Origin: Kaistia hirudinis | Lineage (GTDB): Bacteria > Pseudomonadota > Alphaproteobacteria > Rhizobiales > Kaistiaceae | DNA length: 64,000 bases | Assembly (NCBI RefSeq): GCF_014196455.1 | Contig: NZ_JACIDS010000004.1 | Location: 434,001-498,000, forward strand | Reading direction: 5' to 3' | Part shown: positions 8,577-16,452 of the stretch, piece after piece | Layout of the letters: each line of letters opens with the position of its first letter | Numbering within the stretch: position 1 is the stretch's first letter | Notes under the pieces: model-generated | What the model was told of the DNA's origin: nothing | The model's database searches: none | The model's input: only the letters and a program-made list of their open reading frames with translations | Position numbers and translations under genes: made by a program

Positions 8577-9800
8577 TCACGGCTTGGTCCAGCTCCATTG
8601 CAGGATCGGCCGCGCCGGCTCCCAGCCTGTCTTGCCGCCGAGCGGGCGGGCGCGGTCGATGGAGATGCGGATCAGATGGCCGCCGACACTGGCATGAAGG
8701 CCGAGCAGCAGCGCCTCGGATTCGAGCGTGACGGCGTTGACGACGAGGCGGCCATGCGGCAGCAGCGCGGCCCGTGCCGCCTCGATCACACCGCCCTCGG
8801 TGAGCCCGCCGCCGATGAACACCGCATTGGGCGGCGGCAAGCCCGCCAGCGCATCCGGGGCGCGGCCCAGCACGATCTGGAGGTCCGGCACGCCGAAGGC
8901 GAGGGCGTTGCGCAGGATGCGGTCGGAACGGTCATCGTTCGATTCGATCGCGATCGCCCGCGCCCGGCGATCGGCCAGCATCCATTCGATGCCGATCGAG
9001 CCCGAGCCCGCGCCGATATCCCAGAGCAGTTCCCCCGGGCGCGGCGACAGAGCGGCGAGCGCGATGGCGCGGAATTCCTGCTTGGTCAGCTGGCCGTCGG
9101 TCTCGAAGAGTTCGTCGGGCAGGCCGGCCGAGCGCGCCAGGATGCGGGCGCCCGGCCCCGCATGCGCCTCGATGGCGAGGATGTTCAGCGGATGGACATT
9201 GTCGATGTCGAAGCCGGCCGCCGTGGCGGTGCGGATCGCCTCGTCGCGCCCGCCGAGCGCTTCGAGCACGGTGAGGCGCGATCGGCCGAAGCCGATGCGC
9301 GAAAGCAGCGCGGCGATCTCCCAGGGCGCGGATTCGTTCGAGGTCAGCGCCAGGATGCGCGCGCCCTCGAAGAGATGCGGCTTGACCAGATCGATGGAGC
9401 GGCCATGCAGCGACAGCGCCACCGTATCGGCCAGCGGCCAGCCGAGCCGGCTCGCCGCCAGGCTGAAGGCCGAGGGCGCCGGGACGACCAGCATCTCGGC
9501 GAGCGGGATCTGGCGCAGGATCGTGTTGCCGACGCCGAAATGGAACGGATCGCCCGAGGCGAGCACGGTGACGCGCTCGCCGCGCTTGGCGATCAGCGGC
9601 GCGATGTCGAAGGGCGTCGGCCATTCGATCGCCTCGCGCTTGATGACGCTACGCGCCAGCGCGATGTGCCGTGCACCGCCGAAGACGAAATCCGCCGTCT
9701 CGATCAGCCGCCGGGCGATCGGCGATAAACCATAGACGCCGTCCTCGCCCATGCCGACAATGGACAGCCACCGCTCCCTTACGGCAGTTTCCCCGCTCAC
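8577..9800 (-). CDS. cobL: precorrin-6Y C5,15-methyltransferase (decarboxylating) CobL
   Basis: A 407-residue fusion of a CbiE-like tetrapyrrole methylase (about residues 10-210; WLSIVGMGEDGVYGLSPIA at the start, VTVLASGDPFHFGVG within) and a CbiT-like Rossmann methyltransferase (about 230-400; LLWDIGAGSGSIGIEW). CobL methylates C5 and C15 of precorrin-6B and decarboxylates the acetate on ring C. The frame stays open far upstream, over cobK; the GTG at 9798-9800 begins the first conserved strand and gives normal family length. Only 36 bp separate it from the divergent cobK start. Confidence 0.93.
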   Translation of the reverse strand: MSGETAVRERWLSIVGMGEDGVYGLSPIARRLIETADFVFGGARHIALARSVIKREAIEWPTPFDIAPLIAKRGERVTVLASGDPFHFGVGNTILRQIPLAEMLVVPAPSAFSLAASRLGWPLADTVALSLHGRSIDLVKPHLFEGARILALTSNESAPWEIAALLSRIGFGRSRLTVLEALGGRDEAIRTATAAGFDIDNVHPLNILAIEAHAGPGARILARSAGLPDELFETDGQLTKQEFRAIALAALSPRPGELLWDIGAGSGSIGIEWMLADRRARAIAIESNDDRSDRILRNALAFGVPDLQIVLGRAPDALAGLPPPNAVFIGGGLTEGGVIEAARAALLPHGRLVVNAVTLESEALLLGLHASVGGHLIRISIDRARPLGGKTGWEPARPILQWSWTKP

Positions 9801-9836
9801 CCCTGCATTCCCCCGAACCCGTGACGCCAGACCGAC

Positions 9837-10583
9837 ATGACACTCGACATCCTCGTCCTCGGCGGCACGACGGAAGGGCGCGAACTGGCGCTTCGGCTCG
9901 CCGGGGATCGCCGCTTTCGCGCGATCCTCTCGCTGGCCGGACGCACGTCCGAGCCGCTCGCCATCCCGCTTCCGACGCGCATTGGCGGCTTCGGCGGCGC
10001 CGAGGGATTGGCCGACTATATAGCGGATAATCGAATTCGCGCGCTTGTCGTCGCGACGCATCCCTTCGCAGCGCGGATCGCGGTAAACGCCGCCTTGGCG
10101 GCGAAGCGGACCGGCATCCCGGCGATCCGTCTTCTGCGCCCTGCCTGGGTGAGGCAGGCCGGCGACGACTGGCACGAATTTCCCTCGCTCGAAGCCCTCG
10201 CCGATGCGCTCGGACCCGCGCCGCGAAAGGTTTTCGTCACGGTCGGGCGGCAGGAGGCGCATGTGTTCGAGCGCGCGCCGCAGCACCATTATCTCTTCCG
10301 CTCGATCGACCCGATCGACCCGCCCTTGCGCCTGCCCCGAGCCGCCTTTCTGCTCGCGCGCGGTCCCTTCGCCGTCGAAGACGAAATGGCGCTGATGCGC
10401 GCGCAGGGCATTGAGATCCTCGTCGCGAAGACCAGCGGCGGCGAGGCGACCTACGCCAAGATCGAGGCGGCGCGGCGTTTGGGCATCCCGGTCTATCTCG
10501 TGGCCCGGCCGGCGGCGGCCGACCTTGCGGAGGTCGGCTCGGTGGATGCGGCGATGGATTGGATCGAGGCCCTGATGCCTTGA
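9837..10583 (+). CDS. cobK: precorrin-6A reductase CobK
   Basis: A 248-residue NADPH-dependent reductase that converts precorrin-6A to precorrin-6B (6Y). It begins ILVLGGTTEGRELALRL and has the conserved VVATHPFAARI, VFVTVGRQEAHVFE and AKTSGGEATYAKIEAARRL blocks of the CobK/CbiJ family. It is the only cob gene on the plus strand here, lying between cobJ and cobL, so it needs its own promoter in the 36 bp shared with cobL or inside cobL. A palindromic repeat follows its stop. Confidence 0.95.
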   Translation: MTLDILVLGGTTEGRELALRLAGDRRFRAILSLAGRTSEPLAIPLPTRIGGFGGAEGLADYIADNRIRALVVATHPFAARIAVNAALAAKRTGIPAIRLLRPAWVRQAGDDWHEFPSLEALADALGPAPRKVFVTVGRQEAHVFERAPQHHYLFRSIDPIDPPLRLPRAAFLLARGPFAVEDEMALMRAQGIEILVAKTSGGEATYAKIEAARRLGIPVYLVARPAAADLAEVGSVDAAMDWIEALMP

Positions 10584-10612
10584 TGAGAGTGCAGCCAGTC
10601 CCACCCACTCTG

Positions 10613-10708
10613 CCGTCATCCCGGCGCAAGCCGGGATCCATGCAGCCGGAGCATGGCGCGTTTGGATAAGGAGCACGGCTGAATCCCGTGTCGAGCCCGG
10701 GATGACGG
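10613..10708. repeat. REP-like inverted repeat element between cobK and cobJ
   Basis: Two perfect 12-bp arms, CCGTCATCCCGG (10613-10624) and its complement at 10697-10708, enclose 72 bp. The left arm overlaps a hairpin with 8-bp arms ATCCCGGC and a GCAA tetraloop (10618-10637). Such GTCATCCCGG units are common dispersed intergenic repeats in this bacterial order. Here the element sits between two convergent genes and could also help end both transcripts. Confidence 0.75.
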
Positions 10709-10777
10709 AGCTTTGTTCGGTCAGGCCGTGAATCGTGCGCAGCTTCCGACAAGAACCAAACGGCTCGAAACGGCCCT

Positions 10778-11533
10778 TCAGAGCGGCAGCGAGCGCGGCG
10801 TGTAGACGAGGGGCTCGAGACCCGGCCGCTCGACGATGCGCGTCTCCGTCGTGCCGATGATGATGAGCGTCGCCATGTCGGCCAGCGCCGGGTCGGCCCG
10901 CTCCAGCGGCACGATCGTCACGCGCTCGTCGCTGCGTCCGATCGCGCGGCCGAAGATCACCGGCACATGCGGGGGCAGGGCGGTGCGCAGAATGTCGAAC
11001 GCTGCGCCGAGCTGCCAGGGCCGGGCGCGCGAGATCGGATTGTAAAAGGCCATCGCGAAGCCGGCGCGCGCCGCCGCGTCGAGGCGCTTCTCGACCACGG
11101 CCCAGGGCTTCAGATTGTCGGAGAGCGAGAGCGCGCAGAAATCATGGCCGAGCGGCGCGCCGACGCGGGCGGCGAGCGCCAGCATGGCCGTGACGCCGGG
11201 GTGGATCGTCACCGGAAGGGTGCGCCAGGCCGGCGGCCCCGCCTCGATCGCCTCGCAGACCGCGGCGGCCATGGCGAATACGCCGGGATCGCCGCCGGAC
11301 ACGATCGCGACCGTCGCGCCCGCTGCCGCCCGCTCCAGCGCGGCGCCGGCCCGCGCGATTTCTTCGCGATTGTCGGATGGGACGAGTTCCTGCCCGTCGC
11401 GTGGCGGCACGCGGTCGAGATAGGGCTTGTAGCCATAGACCGCATCGGCGCTTTCGAGCGCCGCGACGGCGTCGCCGGTCAGGAAGCGGGCCTCGCCCGG
11501 GCCGAGACCGATGACCAGCACACGGCCGGTCAT
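10778..11533 (-). CDS. cobJ: precorrin-3B C17-methyltransferase CobJ
   Basis: A 251-residue SAM-dependent methylase that methylates C17 and drives ring contraction to precorrin-4. VLVIGLGPGEARFLTGDAV is the N-terminal methylase motif; YKPYLDRV, VAIVSGGDPGVFAMA, VTIHPGVTAMLA and GHDFCALSLSDNLKPW are typical CobJ/CbiH blocks. Its ATG overlaps the cobI stop (ATGA). It is the last gene of the cobG-H-I-J run. Confidence 0.95.
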   Translation of the reverse strand: MTGRVLVIGLGPGEARFLTGDAVAALESADAVYGYKPYLDRVPPRDGQELVPSDNREEIARAGAALERAAAGATVAIVSGGDPGVFAMAAAVCEAIEAGPPAWRTLPVTIHPGVTAMLALAARVGAPLGHDFCALSLSDNLKPWAVVEKRLDAAARAGFAMAFYNPISRARPWQLGAAFDILRTALPPHVPVIFGRAIGRSDERVTIVPLERADPALADMATLIIIGTTETRIVERPGLEPLVYTPRSLPL

Positions 11534-12261
11534 GCCGAACCTCCGTCCCAGCCGGGGACGAGCACGATCGAGAAATAGGGCGCGCTGTCATCCGTCTTGG
11601 CGCTCAGCGGCAGTGTCGTGGCGACGGCGGTCGTCGCACGCTCGACATAGAGCGCGCGCTCCAGCCGGCCGGCCGTCGCCAGCGCACGGCGGACCTTGGC
11701 GAGGTTGCGGCCGAGCTTCATCACGATCGCCGCGTCGCAATCGGCGAAGCGGCGGGCGAGTTCCGCCTCGTCCAGCGTCCCGGGCAGGATCGCCGTCACG
11801 TCGTCGCCTTGCGCGATCGGCACGCCCGCGCCCGACCAGGCACCGGACATGCCGGTCACGCCCGGGATCACCTCTGCCGGAAAGCGCGGCGAAAGGCGTG
11901 TGTGGATGTGCATATAGGAGCCATAGAACAGCGGATCGCCTTCCGAGAGCACCGCGACCGTGCGTCCCGCTTCGAGATGCGCCGCGATCGTCGCTGCTGC
12001 CTGCTCGTAGAAAGCGGCGAGCGCGTCGCGGTAGCGCGGATCGTGGCGGTGGATCTCCGTCGTCACCGGATAGAGCAGCGGCAGTTCGGCGACGCCTTTG
12101 AGCCGGTCGGCGACGATGGCGCGGGCATTGCTCTGGTTCCCGGCCTTGGCGAAATAGGCGACGATATCGGCGCGCTCGATCGCGCGGACGGCCTTGAGCG
12201 TCAGGAGCTCCGGATCGCCGGGCCCGACGCCGACCCCGATCAGGCGGCCGCCTTCGCTCAT
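11530..12261 (-). CDS. cobI: precorrin-2 C20-methyltransferase CobI
   Basis: A 243-residue methylase converting precorrin-2 to precorrin-3A. It starts LIGVGVGPGDPELLTLKAV and contains VAYFAKAGNQSNAR, VAVLSEGDPLFYGSYMHI and VIPGVTGMSGAWSGAG, hallmarks of CobI/CbiL. The frame is open upstream across cobH, so the start was set at the ATG overlapping the cobH stop (ATGA at 12258-12261). Confidence 0.95.
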   Translation of the reverse strand: MSEGGRLIGVGVGPGDPELLTLKAVRAIERADIVAYFAKAGNQSNARAIVADRLKGVAELPLLYPVTTEIHRHDPRYRDALAAFYEQAAATIAAHLEAGRTVAVLSEGDPLFYGSYMHIHTRLSPRFPAEVIPGVTGMSGAWSGAGVPIAQGDDVTAILPGTLDEAELARRFADCDAAIVMKLGRNLAKVRRALATAGRLERALYVERATTAVATTLPLSAKTDDSAPYFSIVLVPGWDGGSA

Positions 12262-12911
12262 AGTGCGTCGCTCGCGATCGCGTTCACGGCGGCGGCCGCG
12301 ATCGCGCTGCCGCCGAGGCGGCCGCGCACGACGAGATAGGGAATGCCGGCGCCATGGGCGGCGAGCGCATCCTTCGATTCCGCCGCGCCGACGAAGCCCA
12401 CGGGCACGCCGATGATCGCGGCCGGGCGCGGCGCGCCGGCGTCGATCCGGCCCAGCAGGTGGAAGAGGGCGGTGGGCGCATTGCCGATCACCACGAGCGC
12501 GCCCGCGAGGCGCTCGCCCCAGAGATCGACGGCCGCGGCGGAGCGCGTCGTGCCCTGCTGCGCGGCGAGATCCGCAACGGCGGGATCGTTCAGCGTGCAC
12601 AGCACGGGGTTTTCGGCGGGGAGGCGGCGGCGCGTCACGCCGCGCTCGACCATCTCGGTATCGCAGAAGATCGGCGCGCCGTTCTGCAGGGCGGCGCGCG
12701 CGGCCTCCGCGAGGCCATGTCCGAAGGCGACATCGGCGGCGAGCGGCACCAGCCCGGCGGCATGGATCATGCGCACGACGATATGCGCCTCGGCTTCCGA
12801 GAAGCGGGCGAGATCGGCCTCGGCGCGGATGATCGCGAAGGAGCGCTCATAGATGGCGCGCCCGTCACGCAGATAGTCGAGGTTGCCGCCTGTCGCGTTC
12901 CCGGCCGTCAC
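12258..12911 (-). CDS. cobH: precorrin-8X methylmutase CobH
   Basis: A 217-residue isomerase that moves the C11 methyl of precorrin-8X to C12, giving hydrogenobyrinate. NLDYLRDGRAIYERSFAII and the catalytic-His region VVRMIHAAGLVPL are diagnostic; the C-terminal part has VIGNAPTALFHLL and IIGVPVGFVGAAESK. I chose the GTG at 12909-12911, preceded by GGAAG, because it gives normal length; this start lies inside cobG and gives a 47-bp overlap with it. Confidence 0.92.
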   Translation of the reverse strand: MTAGNATGGNLDYLRDGRAIYERSFAIIRAEADLARFSEAEAHIVVRMIHAAGLVPLAADVAFGHGLAEAARAALQNGAPIFCDTEMVERGVTRRRLPAENPVLCTLNDPAVADLAAQQGTTRSAAAVDLWGERLAGALVVIGNAPTALFHLLGRIDAGAPRPAAIIGVPVGFVGAAESKDALAAHGAGIPYLVVRGRLGGSAIAAAAVNAIASDAL

Positions 12912-14253
12912 TTCCGCTTCCGTCCTTCCGTGTCCCGTCCACCCCTGAACCGAGCAGGACGTCTTCGATCGCCGCGGCGCCGAGCCGCCGGAGCACCAGA
13001 GCGGATGCCTCGTCCGCGATCCGCGCCTGCGCGACGGCCGCGGCGAGGCGGCCCAGGCGTCCGGCGATCTCTTTTGCCGGCACGATTCCCCGTGCGGGGT
13101 CGCGCGGTCGTCCCTCAAGCACGATTGCGAGGGCGTTGTCGAGTGCGGCGAGGCTGATCGCCGCCGCCTCCGGATGCGCGCAGCCCTTGGCGCAGCCGGA
13201 AACATGCAGCGCGAACGAGCCGTCGAGGAGGTCGGGCACGGCCGCGGCGAGCTCCGCGGCGAGGATCCGCGTCGGCAGCGCTCCGGAGGCGCAGCCGGCC
13301 GAGCCGGCGCAGGCGAAGACGGATTGGCGTGGATCGCCGGCATCCGTGATGAAGCCGAGCCGCTCCGCCGCGGCGCGGATGGCGGCACGTGCGGCGGCCG
13401 GGCCGGCGAAGAGCAGCCGTCGGTCCGGCGCCGCGGCGATGGCGGCGATGCCCGCTGCACGTGCCGTGGCCGCGAGTTCCGCGAGTGGCCCGGCCTCGGC
13501 CTGACCGAAGGGGAAGGCGATCATGGCGAGGTCGCTTGCCGTTTCCCTCCCGTCCCGCGCCGCGGTTGCGGCAGACGGATCTGCGAATTCCGGGTGGCCG
13601 CCAAGGATCGCGGCGAAGGCTGCGTCGTCATGGATGCCGGCGGCGCCGGAGAGGCGCGCGAATTGGCCATAGCCAGCCAGCTGTTCCAGCAGCGCGAAGG
13701 CCGCTTCGGCGGCAGCGTCGACCGGCACCGAGCCGAGGCGGCGCGCGCTGTTCTCGTCGCCGCCGATCGCAAGCTCGGCGCGCCCGGCGCGAAAGGCGAT
13801 GCGGATGTCGCCGTTGAGTCCCCGCGGCGCCTGGGCCGTGCCGAAATCGAGCGTCAGCGCAATCTTGGGCGCGAGCCGGGCCGAAAGGCCGCTTTCCGTG
13901 AGACGCGCGCGGAGCACCTCGGCAAAACCATGTGCTACCGCGACGTTTTCGGGCGGCAGCAGCGGGTCGGCCGAGATGGGCGGGCCGTCGGGCAGGTCGA
14001 GGCCGAGATCGGCGAGGGCGGCGGCCAGCGCCGGCCCGCCATCCTCGGCGAGGCCGCGAATCTGCCAATTGCCGCGCTTGGTGATCTCGACCAGGCCGTT
14101 GCCATGCGCCGTCGCCGCACGGGCCAGTCCGGCCAGTTGATCCGGCGTCAGCGGCGTCAGCAGCGGCGGCAGGCGCGCAAGGCAGCCATCGCCGGTCGGC
14201 ATCGGCACGGCGAGCGTCGGACAGGCACGGCGCGGGGTGATCGCGTTGACCAT
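12865..14253 (-). CDS. cobG: precorrin-3B synthase CobG
   Basis: A 462-residue oxygen-dependent monooxygenase of the nitrite/sulfite reductase ferredoxin-like family. It hydroxylates C20 of precorrin-3A, the step that defines the aerobic pathway. RRACPTLAVPMPTGDG marks the N-terminus; the [4Fe-4S] ligands are visible as ACAGSAGCASG and HVSGCAKGCAHPE. The frame runs open upstream to about 14688, so the start is inferred: ATG at 14251-14253, with upstream GTG codons possible and no strong ribosome site. It heads the cobG-H-I-J run, divergent from the formate dehydrogenase operon. Confidence 0.9.
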   Translation of the reverse strand: MVNAITPRRACPTLAVPMPTGDGCLARLPPLLTPLTPDQLAGLARAATAHGNGLVEITKRGNWQIRGLAEDGGPALAAALADLGLDLPDGPPISADPLLPPENVAVAHGFAEVLRARLTESGLSARLAPKIALTLDFGTAQAPRGLNGDIRIAFRAGRAELAIGGDENSARRLGSVPVDAAAEAAFALLEQLAGYGQFARLSGAAGIHDDAAFAAILGGHPEFADPSAATAARDGRETASDLAMIAFPFGQAEAGPLAELAATARAAGIAAIAAAPDRRLLFAGPAAARAAIRAAAERLGFITDAGDPRQSVFACAGSAGCASGALPTRILAAELAAAVPDLLDGSFALHVSGCAKGCAHPEAAAISLAALDNALAIVLEGRPRDPARGIVPAKEIAGRLGRLAAAVAQARIADEASALVLRRLGAAAIEDVLLGSGVDGTRKDGSGSDGRERDRRQPRLSA

Positions 14254-14352
14254 GCAGACGGTGTGGTCCCGATGCGGCGGCCCGTCAACCGGGCACGGCA
14301 CCGCGCGGGATCGGCTGACGTATCCCTTGAGCGTACGAATCCGGCGTGCATT

Positions 14353-14366
14353 CCGGCAACTGCCGG
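14353..14366. promoter_or_regulatory. inverted repeat in the cobG-fdsG intergenic region
   Basis: Arms CCGGCA and TGCCGG around a 2-bp centre, inside the 168 bp between the divergent cobG and fdsG starts. It is a candidate operator for either operon, for example for an FdsR-like LysR regulator, but no regulator gene is adjacent and no promoter boxes could be fixed. Confidence 0.3.
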
Positions 14367-14421
14367 TACTGACAACAGAATCGTTCCAAGCTAGAAGTCG
14401 GATCGGGGAGGAGTTCGGCGC

Positions 14422-14883
14422 ATGAACAGTCTCGCGGAGCGGGTCGGAGAGATCGTTGACCGGCATGACGGCATGGAAGGCTCGGCCTTGCCGATCCTGC
14501 ATGCCATCCAGGAAGCCTTCGGCTATGTGCCCTCGGAGGCGGTGCCGATCGTCGCCAAGGCGCTGAACCGGACGCGCGCCGAAATCCATGGCGTGGTCAC
14601 CTTCTATCACGACTTCCGCTCCACCCCGGCCGGCCGCCATGTCGTGCGCGTCTGCAAGGCCGAGGCGTGCAAGTCGATGGGCTCGCACCGCATCGTCGAG
14701 GCCTTCGAGACCGCGCTCGGCCAGAAGATCGGCACGACATCGGAGGATGGCGAGGTGACGCTGGAGCCGGTCTATTGCCTCGGCCTCTGCGCCACGGCGC
14801 CCAATGCCATGATCGACGGCAGGCCGGCAGGCCGGCTCGATGCTGCCGCCGTCGGGAAGCTGGTGACGGAGACGCTGCGATGA
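14422..14883 (+). CDS. fdsG: NAD-dependent formate dehydrogenase gamma subunit FdsG
   Basis: A 153-residue NuoE-like thioredoxin-fold subunit carrying a [2Fe-2S] cluster; ligands are C78, C83, C119 and C123 (CKAEACKSMG and YCLGLCATAP). It passes electrons within the soluble, cytosolic molybdenum formate dehydrogenase. GGAGGAG lies just before the ATG. It is first in fdsGBA-fdhD-fdsD and its stop overlaps the fdsB start (ATGA). Confidence 0.95.
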   Translation: MNSLAERVGEIVDRHDGMEGSALPILHAIQEAFGYVPSEAVPIVAKALNRTRAEIHGVVTFYHDFRSTPAGRHVVRVCKAEACKSMGSHRIVEAFETALGQKIGTTSEDGEVTLEPVYCLGLCATAPNAMIDGRPAGRLDAAAVGKLVTETLR

Positions 14884-16442
14884 GCGCGCTGCGTATTTTC
14901 GTGCCCGGCGATGCCGGCGCGCTGGCCGTCGGCGCCGATGCGGTCGCCGATGCGATCCGCGTCGCGGCGTCCGAGCGCGGCCTGGCGGTCGAGATCATCC
15001 GCAACGGCTCGCGTGGCGCCACCTTCCTGGAGCCGCTGGTTGAGGTCGAGACGCCGGCGGGCCGGGTTGCCTACGGTCCGGTCGCGCCCGGCGATGTCGG
15101 CGAACTGGTCGCCGCCGGCCTGTTCGAAGGGCGCGGCGCGCGGCTCTTCCATGGCCCGGCCGACGCGATCCCCTTCCTCAAGAGCCAGACGCGCTTCACC
15201 TTCGCGCGCTGCGGCATCGTCGATCCGGCCTCGATCGCGGACTACGCCGCGCATGGCGGCTGGCAGGGGCTTGCCAAGGCCGCGGCGATGGATCGCCCGG
15301 CGATCGTTGACCTGGTCACGAAATCGGGCCTTCGCGGTCGCGGCGGCGCCGGCTTCCCGACCGGCATCAAGTGGAAGACGGTGCTGGAGACCGAGGCGCC
15401 GCGCAAATTCATCGTCGCCAATGCCGATGAGGGCGACAGCGGCACCTTCGCCGACCGCATCCTGATGGAAGGCGATCCGTTCCTGCTGATCGAGGGCATG
15501 ACGATCGCCGGCTTCGCCTGCGGCGCGGAGAAGGGCTATCTCTATATTCGCTCTGAATATCCCCATTCGATCGCCCGGATGGAGACGGCGATCGCCGCGG
15601 CGCGGGCGGCGGGCTATCTCGGCGCGAATGTTGCCGGCTCCGGCCGGGCCTTCGACATGGAGGTGCGCGTCGGTGCGGGCGCCTATGTCTGCGGCGAGGA
15701 AACGGCGCTGCTCGAAAGCCTCGAGGGCAAGCGCGGCCAGGTGCGCGCCAAGCCGCCGCTGCCGGCGCATAAAGGCCTCTTCGGCGCGCCGACCGCGATC
15801 AACAATCTGATCACGCTCGGCTCCGTGCCGTTCATCCTGTCGGAAGGCGCCGAGGCCTATGCCGCGGTCGGCTATGGCCGCTCGCGCGGCACCATGCCGG
15901 TGCAGCTCGCCGGCAATATCAGGCAGGGCGGGCTCTACGAGGTCGGCTTCGGCGTGACTTTGGGCGAGCTCGTCAACGAGATCGGCGGCGGCACGCTCAC
16001 CGGACGTCCGGTCAAGGCGGTGCAGGTCGGCGGGCCGCTCGGCGCCTATTTCCCGCCTTCGCTGTTCGATACGCCCTTCGACTATGAGGCCTTCGCGGCG
16101 CGCGACGGGCTGATCGGCCATGGCGGCGTCGTCGTGTTCGATGACAGCGTGGAGATGGCCGAGATGGCCCGCTTCGCGCTCGAATTCTGCTCGATCGAGA
16201 GCTGCGGCAAGTGCACGCCCTGCCGGATCGGCTCGATCCGCGGCGTCGAGGTCATGGACGAGATCATCGCCGGGCGCGACGTTGACGCCAATGCCGCGCT
16301 GATCGAGGATCTCTGCGAAACCATGAAATTCGGCTCGCTCTGTGCCCTTGGCGGTTTCACGCCCTATCCTGTCTTGAGCGCGCTCAATCATTATCCGGGC
16401 GATTTCGGCTTGACGCCGGATCTCGCCACGGCCGCGGAATAG
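14880..16442 (+). CDS. fdsB: NAD-dependent formate dehydrogenase beta subunit FdsB
   Basis: A 520-residue NuoF-like diaphorase subunit that takes electrons from the cluster chain and reduces NAD+ at FMN. An N-terminal thioredoxin-like region precedes the NADH/FMN-binding motifs GRGGAGFPTGIKW and NADEGDSGTFADR. The C-terminal [4Fe-4S] ligands are in ESCGKCTPCRIGS plus a later Cys in FGSLCALGG. The ATG at 14880 overlaps the fdsG stop; the frame is open upstream but conserved sequence starts here. Confidence 0.95.
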   Translation: MSALRIFVPGDAGALAVGADAVADAIRVAASERGLAVEIIRNGSRGATFLEPLVEVETPAGRVAYGPVAPGDVGELVAAGLFEGRGARLFHGPADAIPFLKSQTRFTFARCGIVDPASIADYAAHGGWQGLAKAAAMDRPAIVDLVTKSGLRGRGGAGFPTGIKWKTVLETEAPRKFIVANADEGDSGTFADRILMEGDPFLLIEGMTIAGFACGAEKGYLYIRSEYPHSIARMETAIAAARAAGYLGANVAGSGRAFDMEVRVGAGAYVCGEETALLESLEGKRGQVRAKPPLPAHKGLFGAPTAINNLITLGSVPFILSEGAEAYAAVGYGRSRGTMPVQLAGNIRQGGLYEVGFGVTLGELVNEIGGGTLTGRPVKAVQVGGPLGAYFPPSLFDTPFDYEAFAARDGLIGHGGVVVFDDSVEMAEMARFALEFCSIESCGKCTPCRIGSIRGVEVMDEIIAGRDVDANAALIEDLCETMKFGSLCALGGFTPYPVLSALNHYPGDFGLTPDLATAAE

Positions 16443-16452
16443 GAGGCAAGCG

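Noticed and set aside
8577-10676. CobL as a 699-residue protein starting near 10676
   Set aside because: The upstream 290 codons are antisense to cobK and lack conserved sequence; CobL homology begins right after the GTG at 9800.
14254-14421. Cobalamin riboswitch upstream of cobG
   Set aside because: I found no convincing B12-box sequence or paired core in this gap or before cobL and cobK; only a covariance-model scan would be decisive.
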